DNA from: Zeus faber
Taxonomy: Eukaryota > Chordata > Actinopteri > Zeiformes > Zeidae
Direction of reading: 5' to 3'
NCBI GenBank assembly: GCA_960531495.1
Contig: OY482855.1
Coordinates: 1,674,001-1,738,000, forward strand
DNA length: 64,000 nt
This document shows, piece by piece, positions 45,351-60,100 of the stretch. Under the pieces are notes generated by a model, which searched no databases, was not told where the DNA came from, and worked only from the letters and a program-made list of their open reading frames with translations. Position 1 is the stretch's first letter; each line of letters begins with the position of its first letter. The position numbers and the translations under genes were made by a program.

Positions 45351-48300
45351 ATTGCAAGAAAGATTGAAAAAAGAAAGATTGAAAGAAAGAATGAAATAAA
45401 GATTAAAAGAAAGATGGAAAGAAAGATTGAAAGAAAGAAAGATTGAAAGAGATAAAAGAAAGATTGAAAGAAATAATGAAAGAAAGATTGAACGATTGGA
45501 AGAAATATTGAAAGAGAAAAATTGAAAGTAAGAAAGATTGAAAGAAAGAATGAAAGAAAGATTGAAAGATTGAAAGAAAGAATGAAAGAAAGATTGAAAG
45601 ATTGAAATATTTAAAGAAAGAATGAAAGAAAGATTGAACGATTGAAAGAAAGATTGAAAGAAAGATTGAATGATTGAAATATTTAAAGAAAGATTGAAAG
45701 TTTGAAAGAAAGAATGAAAGAACGATTGAAAGAAAGAATGAAAGAAAAATTTACTGATTGAAAGAAATATTGTAAAAAGAAACATTGAAAGAAAGATTGA
45801 AAGAAAGATGGAAAGAAAGATTGAACGATTGGAAGAATGTTGAAAGATAGAAAAATTGAAAGTAAGAAAGATTGAAAGAAAGAATGAAAGAAAGATTGAA
45901 AGATTGAAAGAAAGAATGAAAGAAAAATTGAAAGATTGAAAGAAGGAATGAAAGAAAGATTGAAATATTGAAAGAAAGATTGAAATAAAGATTGAAAGTT
46001 TGAAAGAAAGATTGAAAGAAAGATTTAAAGAAAGAAAGATTGAAAGAAAGATTGAAAGAAAGAATGAAAGAAAGATTGAAAGATTGAAAGATTGAAATAA
46101 AGAATGAAAGAAAGATTGAAAGATTGAAAGATTGAAATAAAGAATGAAAGTTTGAAAGAAAGATTGAAAGAATAACAAAAGAAAGATTGAAAGATTGGAA
46201 GAAATATTGAAAGATAGAAAAATTGAAAGTAAGAAAGATTGAAAGAAAGAATTAAAGAAAGATTGAAAGATTGAAAGAAAGAATGAAAGAAAGATTGAAA
46301 TATTGAAAGAAAATATTGAAATAAAGATTGAAAGTTTGAAAGAAAGATTGAAAGAAAGATTTAAAGAAAGAAAGATTGAAAGAAATATTGAAAGAAAGAT
46401 TGAAAGATTGAAAGAAAGATTGAAAGAAAGAATGAAAGAAAGATTGAAAGATTGAAATAAAGAATGAAAGTTTGAAAGAAAGATTGAAAGAAAGATTTAA
46501 AAAAAGAAAGATTGAAAGTAAGAAAGATTGAAAGACATATTGAAAGAAAGATTGAAAGAAAGAATGAAAGAAAGATTGAAAGAAAGATTGTAAGACTGAA
46601 GGAAAGAATGAAAGAAAGATTGAAAGAAAGAAAGATTGAAAGATTGAATGATTGAAAGATTGAATGATTGAAAGATTGAAAGAAAAAGTGAAAGAAAGAT
46701 TGAACGACTGAAAGATTGAAAGAAAGATTGAAAGTTTGAAAGAAAGATTGAAAGACTGAAAGAAAGATTGAAAGAAAGAATGAAAGAAATATTGAAATAA
46801 AGATGGAAAGAAAGATTGAAAGAAAGAAAGATTGAAAGAAATATTGAAAGTTTGAAAGAAAGATTGAAAGACTGAAAGATAGATTGAAAGATTGAAGATT
46901 GAAAGATTGAAAGAAAGATTGAACGACTGAAAGATTGAAAGAAAGATTGAAAGTTTGAAAGAAAGATTGAAAGCCTGAAAGAAATAATGAAAGAAAGATT
47001 GAAAGAAAGAATGAAAGAAATATTGAAAGAAAGATGGAAAGAAAGAAAGATTGAAAGATATAACAAAAGAAAGATTGAAAGAAATAATGAAAGAAAGATT
47101 GAACGATTGGAAGAAATATTGAAAGATAGAAAAATTGAAAGATTGAAAGATTGAAAGAAAGAATGAAAGAAAGATTGAAAGATTGAAATATTGAAAGAAA
47201 GAATGAAAGAAAGACTGAAAGATTGAAAGAAAGATTGAAAGAAAGATTGAAAGATTGAAATATTTAAAGAAAGATTGAAAGAAAGAATGAAAGAACAATT
47301 GAAAGAAAGAATGAAAGAATGAAAGAAAAACTGACAGATTGAAAGAAATATTGAAAAAAGAAAGATTGAAAGAAAGAATGAAAGAAAGATTGAAAGAAAG
47401 ATGGAAAGAAAGATTGAAAGAAAGAAAGATTGAAAGAAATAATAAAAGAAAGATTGAACGATTGGAAGAAATATTGAAAGATAGAAAAATTGAAAGTAAG
47501 AAAGATTGAAAGAAAGAATGAAAGAAAGATTGAAATATTGAAAGAAAGAATGAAAGAAAGACTGAAAGATTGAAAGAAAGATTGAAAGAAAGATTGAAAG
47601 ATTGAAATATTTAAAGAAAGATTGAAAGAAAGAATGAAAGAACAATTGAAAGAAAGAATGAAAGAATGAAAGAAAAACTGACAGATTGAAAGAAATGTTG
47701 AAAAAAGAAAGATTGAAAGAAAGAATGAAAGAAAGATTGAAAGAAAGATGGAAAGAAAGATTGAAAGAAAGAAAGATTGAAAGAAATAATAAAAGAAAGA
47801 TTGAACGATTGGAAGAAATATTGAAAGATAGAAAAATTGAAAGTAAGAAAGATTGAAAGAAAGAATGAAAGAAAGATTGAAAGATTGACAGAAAGAATGA
47901 CAGAAAGATTGAAAGATTGAAATATTGAAAGAAAGAATGAAAAAAAGATTGAAAGACTGAAAGAAAGAATGAAAGAAAGATTGAAAGATTAAACAAGTGA
48001 AAGAAAGTTTGCAAGAAAGATTGAAAAAAGAAAGATTGAAAGAAAGAATGAAAAAAAGATTGAAAGATAGATGGATAGAAAGATTGAAAGAAAGAAAGAT
48101 TGAAAGAATAACAAAAGAAAGATTGAAAGATTGGAAGAAATATTGAAAGATAGAAAAATTGAAAGTAGGAAAGATTGAAAGAAAAAATTAAAGAAAGATT
48201 CAAAGATTGAAAGAAAGAATGAAAGAAAGGTTGAAAGATTGAAATATTGAAAGAAAGAATGAAAGAAAGATTGAAAGAAAGATTGAAAGAAAGTTTGAAA

Positions 48301-51300
48301 GATTGAAAGATTGAAATAAAGATTGAAAGTTTGAAAGAAAGATTGAAAGAAAGATTTAAAGAAAGAAAGATTGAAAGAAATATTGAAAGAAAGATTGAAA
48401 GAAAGAATGAAAGAAAGATTGAAAGATTGAAAGATTGAAATAAAGAATGAAACTTTGAAAGAAAAATTGAAAGAAAGATTTAAAGAAAGAAAGATTGAAA
48501 GTAAGAAAGATTGAAAGAAATATTGAAAGAAAGATTGAAAGATTGAAAGAAAGATTGAAAGAAAGAATGAAAGAAAGATTGAAAGAAAGATGGATAGAAA
48601 GATTGAAAGAAAGAAAGATTGAAAGAATAACAAAAGAAAGATTGAAAGATTGGAAGAAATATTGAAAGATAGAAAAATTGAAAGTAGGAAAGATTGAAAG
48701 AAAAAATTAAAGAAAGATTCAAATATTGAAAGAAAGAATGAAAGAAAGGTTGAAAGATTGAAATATTGAAAGAAAGGTTGAAAGATTGAAATATTGAAAG
48801 AAAGAATGAAAGAAAGATTGAAAGAAAGATTGAAAGAAAGTTTGAAAGATTGAAAGATTGAAATAAAGATTGAAAGTTTGAAAGAAAGATTGAAAGAAAG
48901 ATTTAAAGAAAGAAAGATTGAAAGAAATATTGAAAGAAAGATTGAAAGAAAGAATGAAAGAAAGATTGAAAGATTGAAAGATTGAAATAAAGAATGAAAC
49001 TTTGAAAGAAAAATTGAAAGAAAGATTTAAAGAAAGAAAGATTGAAAGTAAGAAAGATTGAAAGAAATATTGAAAGAAAGATTGAAAGATTGAAAGAAAG
49101 ATTGAAAGAAAGAATGAAAGAAAGATTGAAAGAAAGATTGAAAGAAAGATTGAAAGACTGAAGGAAAGAATGAAAGAAAGATTGAAAGAAAGAAATATTG
49201 AAAGAAAGATTGAAAGATTGAATGATTGAAAGAAAGACTGAAAGATAGATTGAAAGATTGAAGATTGAAAGATTCAAAGAAAGATTGAAAGAAAGATTGA
49301 ACGACTGAAAGATTGAAAGAAAGATTGAAAGTTTGAAACAAATTTTGAAAGACTGAAAGAAAGAATGAAAGAAAGATTGAAAGAAAGATTGAAAAAAGAA
49401 AGATTGAAAGAAAATTTGAAAGAAAGATTGAAAGAAGGAATGAAAGAAAGATTGAATGAAATATTGAAAGACAGAAAGATTGAAAGAAACAATGAAAGAA
49501 TGATTGAAAGTTTAAAAGAAAGAATAAAAGAAAGATTGAAAAATTGAAAGATTGAAAGAAAGATTGAAATAAAGATTGAAAGACTGGAAGAAAGAATGAA
49601 AGAAAGATTGAAAGATTCAACAATTGAAAGAATGATTGCAAGAAAGATTGAAAAAAGAAAGATTGAAAGAAAATTTGAAAGAAAGATTGAAGAAGGAATG
49701 AAAGAAAGATTGAATGAAAAATTTAAAGACAGAAAGATTGAAAGAAAGAATGAAAAAGATTGAAAGATTGAAAGAAAGATTGAAAGATTAAAAGAAAGAA
49801 TGAAAGAAAGATTGAAAAATTGAAAGATTGAAAGAAAGGTTGAAAAAAAGATTGAAAGACTGGAAGAAAGAATGAAAGAAAGATTGAAAGATTCAACAAT
49901 TGAAAGAAAGATTGCAAGAAAGATTTAAAAAAGAAAGATTGAAAGAAAGAATGAAAGAATGAAAGAAAGATTGAAAGATTGAAATATTGAAAGAAAGAAT
50001 GAAAGAAAGATTGAAAGATGAAAGAAAGATTGAAAGAAAGATTGAAAGATTGAAAGATTGAAAGATTGAAATAAAGATTGAAAGTTTGAAAGAAAGATTG
50101 AAAGAAAGATTTAAAGAAAGAAAGATTGAAAGTAAGAAAGATTGAAAGAAATATTGAAAGAAAGATTGAAAAAAAGAAAGATTGAAAGAAAGATTGAAAG
50201 AAAGATTGAAAGACTGATGGAAAGAATGAAATAAAGATTGAAAGAAAGATTGAAAGAAAGAAATATTGAAGGAAAGATTGAAAGATTGAATGATTGAAAG
50301 AAAGACTGAAAGAAAGATTGAAAGAAAGAATGAAAGAAAGATTGAAAGAAAGAATGAAAGAAAGATTGAAAGATTAAACAATTGAAAGAAAGATTGCAAG
50401 AAAGATTGAAAAAAGAAAGATTGAAAGAAAGAATAAAAGAAAGATTGAAAGAAAGATGGAAAGAAAGATTGAACGATTGGAAACAATATTGAAAGAAAGA
50501 AAGATTGAAAGTAAGATAGATTGAAAGAAAGAATGAAAGAAAGATTGAAAGAAAGAATGAAAGAAAGATTGAAAGATTGAAAGAAAGATTGAAAGATTTA
50601 AAGAAAGATTGAAAGACTGAAAGAAATAATGAAAGGCAGATTGAAAGAAAGATTGAAAGTAAGGATTGAAAGAAAGAATGAAAGAAAGATTGAAAGATTG
50701 ACAGAAAGAATGACAGAAAGATTGAAAGATTGAAATATTGAAAGAAAGAATGAAAAAAAGATTGAAAGACTGAAAGAAAGAATGAAAGAAAGATTGAAAG
50801 ATTAAACAAGTGAAAGAAAGTTTGCAAGAAAGATTGAAAAAAGAAAGATTGAAAGAAAGAATGAAAAAAAGATTGAAAGATAGATGGATAGAAAGATTGA
50901 AAGAAAGAAAGATTGAAAGAATAACAAAAGAAAGATTGAAAGATTGGAAGAAATATTGAAAGATAGAAAAATTGAAAGTAGGAAAGATTGAAAGAAAAAA
51001 TTAAAGAAAGATTCAAAGATTGAAAGAAAGAATGAAAGGAAGGTTGAAAGATTGAAATATTGAAAGAAAGAATGAAAGAAAGATTGAAAGAAAGATTGAA
51101 AGAAAGTTTGAAAGATTGAAAGATTGAAATAAAGATTGAAAGTTTGAAAGAAAGATTGAAAGAAAGATTTAAAGAAAGAAAGATTGAAAGAAATATTGAA
51201 AGAAAGATTGAAAGAAAGAATGAAAGAAAGATTGAAAGATTGAAAGATTGAAATAAAGAATGAAACTTTGAAAGAAAAATTGAAAGAAAGATTTAAAGAA

Positions 51301-54300
51301 AGAAAGATTGAAAGTAAGAAAGATTGAAAGAAATATTGAAAGAAAGATTGAAAGATTGAAAGAAAGATTGAAAGAAAGAATGAAAGAAAGATTGAAAGAA
51401 AGATGGATAGAAAGATTGAAAGAAAGAAAGATTGAAAGAATAACAAAAGAAAGATTGAAAGATTGGAAGAAATATTGAAAGATAGAAAAATTGAAAGTAG
51501 GAAAGATTGAAAGAAAAAATTAAAGAAAGATTCAAATATTGAAAGAAAGAATGAAAGAAAGGTTGAAAGATTGAAATATTGAAAGAAAGAATGAAAGAAA
51601 GATTGAAAGAAAGATTGAAAGAAAGTTTGAAAGATTGAAAGATTGAAATAAAGATTGAAAGTTTGAAAGAAAGATTGAAAGAAAGATTTAAAGAAAGAAA
51701 GATTGAAAGAAATATTGAAAGAAAGATTGAAAGAAAGAATGAAAGAAAGATTGAAAGATTGAAAGATTGAAATAAAGAATGAAACTTTGAAAGAAAAATT
51801 GAAAGAAAGATTTAAAGAAAGAAAGATTGAAAGTAAGAAAGATTGAAAGAAATATTGAAAGAAAGATTGAAAGATTGAAAGAAAGATTGAAAGAAAGAAT
51901 GAAAGAAAGATTGAAAGAAAGATTGAAAGAAAGATTGAAAGACTGAAGGAAAGAATGAAAGAAAGATTGAAAGAAAGATTGAAAGAAAGAAATATTGAAA
52001 GAAAGATTGAAAGATTGAATGATTGAAAGAAAGACTGAAAGATAGATTGAAAGATTGAAGATTGAAAGATTCAAAGAAAGATTGAAAGAAAGATTGAACG
52101 ACTGAAAGATTGAAAGAAAGATTGAAAGTTTGAAACAAATTTTGAAAGACTGAAAGAAAGAATGAAAGAAAGATTGAAAGAAAGATTGAAAAAAGAAAGA
52201 TTGAAAGAAAATTTGAAAGAAAGATTGAAAGAAGGAATGAAAGAAAGATTGAATGAAATATTGAAAGACAGAAAGATTGAAAGAAACAATGAAAGAATGA
52301 TTGAAAGTTTAAAAGAAAGAATAAAAGAAAGATTGAAAAATTGAAAGATTGAAAGAAAGATTGAAAAAAAGATTGAAAGACTGGAAGAAAGAATGAAAGA
52401 AAGATTGAAAGATTCAACAATTGAAAGAATGATTGCAAGAAAGATTGAAAAAAGAAAGATTGAAAGAAAATTTGAAAGAAAGATTGAAGAAGGAATGAAA
52501 GAAAGATTGAATGAAAAATTTAAAGACAGAAAGATTGAAAGAAAGAATGAAAAAGATTGAAAGATTGAAAGAAAGATTGAAAGATTAAAAGAAAGAATGA
52601 AAGAAAGATTGAAAAATTGAAAGATTGAAAGAAAGATTGAAAAAAAGATTGAAAGACTGGAAGAAAGAATGAAAGAAAGATTGAAAGATTCAACAATTGA
52701 AAGAAAGATTGCAAGAAAGATTTAAAAAAGAAAGATTGAAAGAAAGAATGAAAGAATGAAAGAAAGATTGAAAGATTGAAATATTGAAAGAAAGAATGAA
52801 AGAAAGATTGAAAGATGAAAGAAAGATTGAAAGAAAGATTGAAAGATTGAAAGATTGAAAGATTGAAATAAAGATTGAAAGTTTGAAAGAAAGATTGAAA
52901 GAAAGATTTAAAGAAAGAAAGATTGAAAGTAAGAAAGATTGAAAGAAATATTGAAAGAAAGATTGAAAAAAAGAAAGATTGAAAGAAAGATTGAAAGAAA
53001 GATTGAAAGACTGATGGAAAGAATGAAATAAAGATTGAAAGAAAGATTGAAAGAAAGAAATATTGAAGGAAAGATTGAAAGATTGAATGATTGAAAGAAA
53101 GACTGAAAGAAAGATTGAAAGAAAGAATGAAAGAAAGATTGAAAGAAAGAATGAAAGAAAGATTGAAAGATTAAACAATTGAAAGAAAGATTGCAAGAAA
53201 GATTGAAAAAAGAAAGATTGAAAGAAAGAATAAAAGAAAGATTGAAAGAAAGATGGAAAGAAAGATTGAACGATTGGAAACAATATTGAAAGAAAGAAAG
53301 ATTGAAAGTAAGATAGATTGAAAGAAAGAATGAAAGAAAGATTGAAAGAAAGAATGAAAGAAAGATTGAAAGATTGAAAGAAAGATTGAAAGATTTAAAG
53401 AAAGATTGAAAGACTGAAAGAAATAATGAAAGGCAGATTGAAAGAAAGATTGAAAGTAAGGATTGAAAGAAAGAATGAAAGAAAGATTGAAAGATTGCAA
53501 GAAAGAATGAAAGAAAGATTGAAAGAAAGAATGAAAGAAAGATTGAAAGAAAGAATGAAAGAAAGATTGAAAGAAAGATTGAAAGATTGAAAGATTGAAA
53601 TAAAGATTGAAAGTTTGAAAGAAAGATTGAAAGAAAGACTGAAAGAAAGATTGAAAGATTGAAAGAAAGATTGAAAGATTGAAATATTGAAAGAAAGAAT
53701 GAAAGAAAGATTGAAAGATTGAAAGAAAGATTGAAAGAAAGATTGAAAGAATGAAAGATTGAAATAATGATTGAAAGTTTGAAAGAAAGATTGAAAGAAA
53801 GATTTAAACAAAGAAAGATTGAAAGTAAGAAAGATTGAAAGAAATATTGAACGAAAGATTGAAAGAAAGGATGAAAGAAAGATTGAAAGAAAGATTGAAA
53901 AAAAGAAGGTTTGAAAGAAAGATTGAACGACTGAAGGATAGAATGAAAGAAAGATTGAAAGAAAGATTGAAAGAATGAAATATTGAAGGAAAGATTGAAA
54001 GATTGAATGATTGAAAGAAAGACTGAAAGAAAGATTGAAAAAAGAAAGATTGAAAGAAAGAATAAAAGAAAGATTGATAGAAAGATGGAAAGAAAGAAAG
54101 ATTGAAAGAAATAACAAAAGAAAGATTGAAAGAAAGAATGAAAGAAAGATTGAACGATTGGAAGAAATATTGAAAGAAAGAAAGATTGAAAGTAAGATAG
54201 ATTGAAAGTAAGAATGAAAGAAAGATTGAAAGATTTAAAGAAAGAATGAAAGAAAGATTGAAATATTGAAAGAAAGAATGAAAGAAAGATTGAAAGATTT

Positions 54301-57171
54301 GAAAGAAAGATTGAAAGATTGAAAGATTGAAATAAAGATTGAAAGTTTGAAAGAATGATTGAAAGAGAGATTTAAAGAAAGATTTAAAGAAAGATTGAAA
54401 GACTGAAAGAAAGAATGAAAGGCAGATTGAAAGAAAGATTGAAAGTAAGAAAGATTGAAAGAAAGAATGAAAGAAAGATTGAAAGATTGCAAGAAAGAAT
54501 GAAAGAAATATTGAAAGATTGAAATATTGAAAGAAAGAATGAAAGAAAGATTGAAAGTAAGAAAGAAAGATTGAAAGAAAGATTGAAAGAAAGATTGAAA
54601 GATTGAAATAAAGATTGAAAGTTTGAAAGAAAGATTGAAAGAAAGATTTAAAGAAAGAAAGAAAGATTGAAAGAAAGATTGAAAGAAAGATTGAAAGAAA
54701 GATTGAAACAAAGAATGAAACAAAGATTGAAATAAAGAATGAAAGAAAGATTGAAAGAAAGATTTAAAGAAAGAAAGATTGAAAGTAAGAAAGATTGAAA
54801 GAAATATTGAAAGAAAGATTGAAAGATTGAAAGAAAGATTGAAAGAACGAATGAAAGAAAGATTGAAAGAAAGATTGAAAGAAAGATTGAAAGAAAGATT
54901 GAAAGACTGAAGGAAAGAATGAAAGAAAGATTGAAAGAAAGATTGAAAGAAAGAAAGATTGAAAGAAAGATTGAAAGATTGAATGATTGAAAGAAAGACT
55001 GAAAGATAGATTGAAAGATTGAAGATTGAAAGATTCAAAGAAAGATTGAAAGAAAGATTGAACGACTGAAAGATTGAAAGAAAGATTGAAAGTTTGAAAC
55101 AAATTTTGAAAGACTGAAAGAAAGAATGAAAGAAAGATTGAAAGAAAGATTGAAAAAAGAAAGATTGAAAGAATATTTGAAAGAAAGATTGAAAGAAGGA
55201 ATGAAAGAAAGATTGAATGAAATATTGAAAGACAGAAAGATTGAAAGAAACAATGAAAGAAAGATTGAAAGATTAAAAGAAAGAATAAAAGAAAGATTGA
55301 AAAATTGAAAGATTGAAAGAAAGATTGAAAAAAAGATTGAAAGACTGGAAGAAAGAATGAAAGAAAGATTGAAAGATTCAACAATTGAAAGAATGATTGC
55401 AAGAAAGATTGAAAAAAGAAAGATTGAAAGAAAATTTGAAAGAAAGATTGAAGAAGGAATGAAAGAAAGATTGAATGAAAAATTTAAAGACAGAAAGATT
55501 GAAAGAAAGAATGAAAGAAAGATTGAAAGAAAGATTGAAAGATTAAAAGAAAGAATGAAAGAAAGATTGAAAAATTGAAAGATTGAAAGAAAGATTGAAA
55601 TAAAGATTGAAAGACTGGAAGAAAGAATGAAAGAAAGATTGAAAGATTCAACAATTGAAAGAAAGATTGCAAGAAAGATTTAAAAAAGAAAGATTGAAAG
55701 AAAGAATGAAAGAAAGATTGAAAGATTGAAATATTGAAAGAAAGATTGAAAGAAAGATTGAAAGATTGAAAGATTGAAAGATTGAAATAAAGATTGAAAG
55801 TTTGAAAGAAAGATTGAAAGAAATATTTAAAGAAAGAAAGATTGAAAGTAAGAAAGATTGAAAGAAATATTGAAAGAAAGATTGAAAAAAAGAAAGATTG
55901 AAAGAAAGATTGAAAGAAAGATTGGAAGACTGATGGAAAGAATGAAATAAAGATTGAAAGAAAGATTGAAAGAAAGAAATATTGAAGGAAAGATTGAAAG
56001 ATTGAATGATTGAAAGAAAGACTGAAAGAAAGATTGACGGACAGAAAGATTGAAAGAAAGAATGAAAGAAAGATTGAAAGAAAGAATGAAAGAAAGATTG
56101 AAAGATTAAACAATTGAAAGAAAGATTGCAAGAAAGATTGAAAAAAGAAAGATTGAAAGAAAGAATAAAAGAAAGATTGAAAGAAAGATGGAAAGAAAGA
56201 TTGAACGATTGGAAACAATATTGAAAGAAAGAAAGATTGAAAGTAAGATAGATTGAAAGAAAGAATGAAAGAAAGATTGAAAGATTGAAAGAAAGAATGA
56301 AAGAAAGATTGAAAGAAAGATTGAAAGATTTAAAGAAAGATTGAAAGACTGAAAGAAAGAATGAAAGGCAGATTGAAAGAAAGATTGAAAGTAAGGATTG
56401 AAAGAAAGAATGAAAGAAAGATTGAAAGATTGCAAGAAAGAATGAAAGAAAGATTGAAAGAAAGAATGAAAGAAAGATTGAAAGAAAGAATGAAAGAAAG
56501 ATTGAAAGAAAGATTGAAAGATTGAAAGATTGAAATAAAGATTGAAAGTTTGAAAGAAAGATTGAAAGAAAGACTGAAAGAAAGATTGAAAGATTGAAAG
56601 AAAGATTGAAAGAAAGATTGAAAGATTGAAATATTGAAAGAAAGAATGAAAGAAAGATTGAAAGATTGAAAGAAAGATTGAAAGAAAGATTGAAAGAATG
56701 AAAGATTGAAATAATGATTGAAAGTTTGAAAGAAAGATTGAAAGAAAGATTTAAACAAAGAAAGATTGAAAGTAAGAAAGATTGAAAGAAATATTGAACG
56801 AAAGATTGAAAGAAAGGATGAAAGAAAGATTGAAAGAAAGATTGAAAAAAAGAAGGTTTGAAAGAAAGATTGAACGACTGAAGGATAGAATGAAAGAAAG
56901 ATTGAAAGAATGAAATATTGAAGGAAAGATTGAAAGATTGAATGATTGAAAGAAAGACTGAAAGAAAGATTGAAAAAAGAAAGATTGAAAGAAAGAATAA
57001 AAGAAAGATTGAAAGAAAGATGGAAAGAAAGAAAGATTGAAAGAAATAACAAAAGAAAGATTGAAAGAAAGAATGAAAGAAAGATTGAACGATTGGAAGA
57101 AATATTGAAAGAAAGAAAGATTGAAAGTAAGATAGATTGAAAGTAAGAATGAAAGAAAGATTTAAAGATTT
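43010..57171. repeat. GAWW satellite, block C
   Basis: 14 kb of the same satellite as blocks A and B, starting abruptly after AGGGAAAGGAGGATAG and ending at the L2 5' end. It contains a 1.17-kb tandem duplication and a 2.8-2.9-kb higher-order repeat in three copies. The minus-strand frames of up to 568 codons are composition artefacts. Confidence 0.95.
47989..57171. repeat. 2.8-2.9-kb higher-order repeat, three copies
   Basis: The same frames recur at fixed steps: 48480 and 51293 (2813), 49274, 52071 and 55035 (2797, 2964), 50486, 53283 and 56218 (2797, 2935), and 54117 and 57052 (2935). The markers TTGGAAACAATATTG (about 50476, 53273, 56210) and TTGAAACAAATTTTG (about 49333, 52130, 55095) agree. 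Copies are about 2.80, 2.94 and at least 3 kb, differing by word-scale indels. Confidence 0.8.
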
Positions 57172-60100
57172 AGTCGAGCTCTAGTGCTGAGGTTGCTGTG
57201 TAGTGTATCACTGCTCGAATTGTAATATTGCAACTTGGACTACTGGATTGACTCTGTACATTTCACTGCTATTTGCTGATCTGCCAACAAGCTTGTGTTC
57301 CAGACACACCCCCTATTCAGGTAAGTCCTCTCTTATGTGGGCGTGCTCTTAGCCAGGTGCAACCCTAATCACACGAGCAGCTGTATTCTATCACCTATTT
57401 ATGGTCCTGCCCTTGAAGCGTTAGCTTCAAGCGTTGGCCCATTTGTAGTCGCTCTCGTGTGAAGACGCTCTGTGTAAAGACGCACGTCTACCTCTGCACG
57501 TCAACCGAAGCAAGGACACCGAACAAGGCAAACCTGCCTTCTTTCTCTCACTCCATACAAAATGTGCTACTACCGCATCCCTACAACTTCAAGGTCACCC
57601 AGAAAGCGTCGTTATACCATACGCCGATGCAATCCGGGTAACCTCAGGTCCCTGCAGCAAACATCTTCTGCAAAGACCTCCTTCTCTGTTGGCTTGTGGA
57701 ATTGTCGATCTGCAGTTAACAAGGCAGACTTCATTTCTGGTCATGCCAACCAACTCTCCTTAGAGCTCCTTGCTCTCACTGAGACATGGATTAAACCGGA
57801 AGATAGCGCAACCCCGGCTGCACTCTCCACTAACTACTCATTCTCCCACACATCCAGACCATCTGGCCGTGGTGGTGGGACTGGCCTGCTAATTTCCAAC
57901 ACATGGAAATTTAATCCACTGCTGCCTTTAAACAACTTTGCCTCCTTTGAATATCACGCCGTCTTGGTGACTGCTCCGGTGAAAGCCTATGTGGTCGTCA
58001 TCTACCGTCCACCAGGACAACTAGGTGACTTCCTACATGAGCTTGACACCCTGCTGTCATCAATCCCTGAGCACGAGTGTCCCATGCTCGTCCTCGGAGA
58101 CATGAACATCCACTTGAACAGTGCGAGCTCGGCTGACTTCCTGTCTTTGGTTCGCTCGTTCGACCTAAGACAGATCCCGACTCCACCGACTCACAAGGCT
58201 GGCAAAGAGCTTGATCTCATTCTTGCTCGGAGCTGTACCACCGACAACCTATGGGTCACTCCTCTTCATCTCTCTGACCACTTCTTCATCCACTTCAATG
58301 TCCAGCTACCAAAACAACCCCCCACCTCCCCACCCATGGTTACTATCCGCAGCAATCTCCGCAACTTGTCTCCCACCCACTTCTCCTCTGTGCTCTCCTC
58401 TTCTCTTCCACCCCACGGCACTTTCTCCTCTCTGCAGGTTAATGATGCCACTGACTCCCTCTGCTCCACCTTGAGCTCATGTCTGGATAGCCTGTGTCCA
58501 CTATCCACCAGACCTGCTCGTTCAACCCAGTCGCACCCTTGGCTGACTGACACCCTCCGGACAACGCGCACCGACCTCAGAGCAGCCGAGAGGAAATGGC
58601 ACAAATCCAAAACAACTGAGGATCTTGCTAGCTACCAGACACTGCTGTCCTCCTTCTCCTCCAGCATCACTGCTGCCAAGAAGGCCTTCTTCAACGATAG
58701 GATCAACGGTGCCACAGACACACGTAAGTTATTCGCCACCTTCAAGTCTCTGCTTTACCCTCCACCACCTCCCCCAGCTACTAACCTCACTGCCGACTGC
58801 CTTGCCTCCTTTTTTACTAACAAAGTGGCAGCCATCAGCAGCCAATTCACTAAACAACTTACTCACAACCTGTCTTCTCCAGCCCTAGGCTCATCGTTCC
58901 CTGGTTTCACCCCCCTCGCTGAAAGTGAGGTATCTAAACTACTAACATGTAGCCGTCCCACTACCTGTCCGCTAGATCCGATCCCATCCAACCTCCTTCA
59001 AGCCATATCACCGACTATCACCCCGGCAATCACACATGTGATTAATTCTTCCCTAACTTCCGGCACTTTCCCTTCCGCTTTCAAAGCGGCTCGGGTCGCA
59101 CCACTGCTCAAAAAACCCTCACTCGATCCCAATCAAGTAGGAAACTATCGGCCGGTCTCTCTCCTCCCATTCCTTTCCAAAACCTTAGAGAGGGCGGTCT
59201 CTAGACAGGTTACAGAGTACCTGTCAAGAAACAACCTTCTTGATACACTTCAATCTGGCTTCAAAAGTGGTCACTCCACTGAAACAGCCCTGTTGTCTGT
59301 GACAGAGGCCTTAAAAACTGCTAGAGCTGCTGCCAAATCCTCGGTCCTCATTCTGCTAGACTTATCAGCTGCTTTTGACACTGTCAATCATTGCATACTC
59401 CTGTCCATACTCTCAAGCATGGGCATAACGGGCAGTGCACTTTCCTGGTTCGAATCTTACCTTACTGGGCGCTCGTTCAGTGTGACATGGCGAGGCCAGC
59501 TGTCTGTGCCTCACAACCTCACCACAGGGGTGCCCCAAGGCTCGGTGCTAGGACCCCTCCTCTTTGCCATATACACCACCTCACTGGGCCCGATCATCCG
59601 CTCACATGGCTTTTCATATCACTGCTATGCGGATGATACTCAACTCTATCTGTCCTTCCCGCCAGACGACCCTACTATCTCGACGCGGATCTCGGATTGT
59701 CTCACTGACATATCCACATGGATGAAGGATTATCATCTTCAACTAAATCTGGCGAAAACGGAACTGCTGGTCTTCCCGGCCAAACAAGGTATTTATCACA
59801 ACATTGATATTAAAATCGACTCTCTATCTCTTGTTCCTACCAAGGCTGCAAGGAATCTTGGTGTCATTATTGATGACCAACTGACATTCTCGGACCATGT
59901 TGCCGCAGTCTCCCGGTCCTGCCGCTTCGCACTACTCAACATCCGAAAAGTCAGGCCGTACCTGACCCAATATGCCACTCAACTGCTGGTACAAACCTTG
60001 GTGATGTCCCGTCTCGACTACTGCAATGCCCTCTTAACAGGCTTGCCGGCCTGTGCGGTGAAGCCACTTCAGATGATACAGAATGCGGCGGCGCGACTGG

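Noticed and set aside
937-57052. Dozens of long reading frames in the satellite, up to 568 codons, rich in Phe, Ser, Gln, Leu, Asn or (plus strand) Lys, Glu, Arg
   Set aside because: Minus-strand words TTTC, AATC and ATTC give no stop codon in any frame, and period 4 read in threes makes the pseudo-repeats. They have no start context, no splice signals and no domain.
58211-58888. Alternative-frame and antisense ORFs within the L2 ORF2
   Set aside because: Shadows of the 965-codon frame; the same ones recur in the inverted copy.
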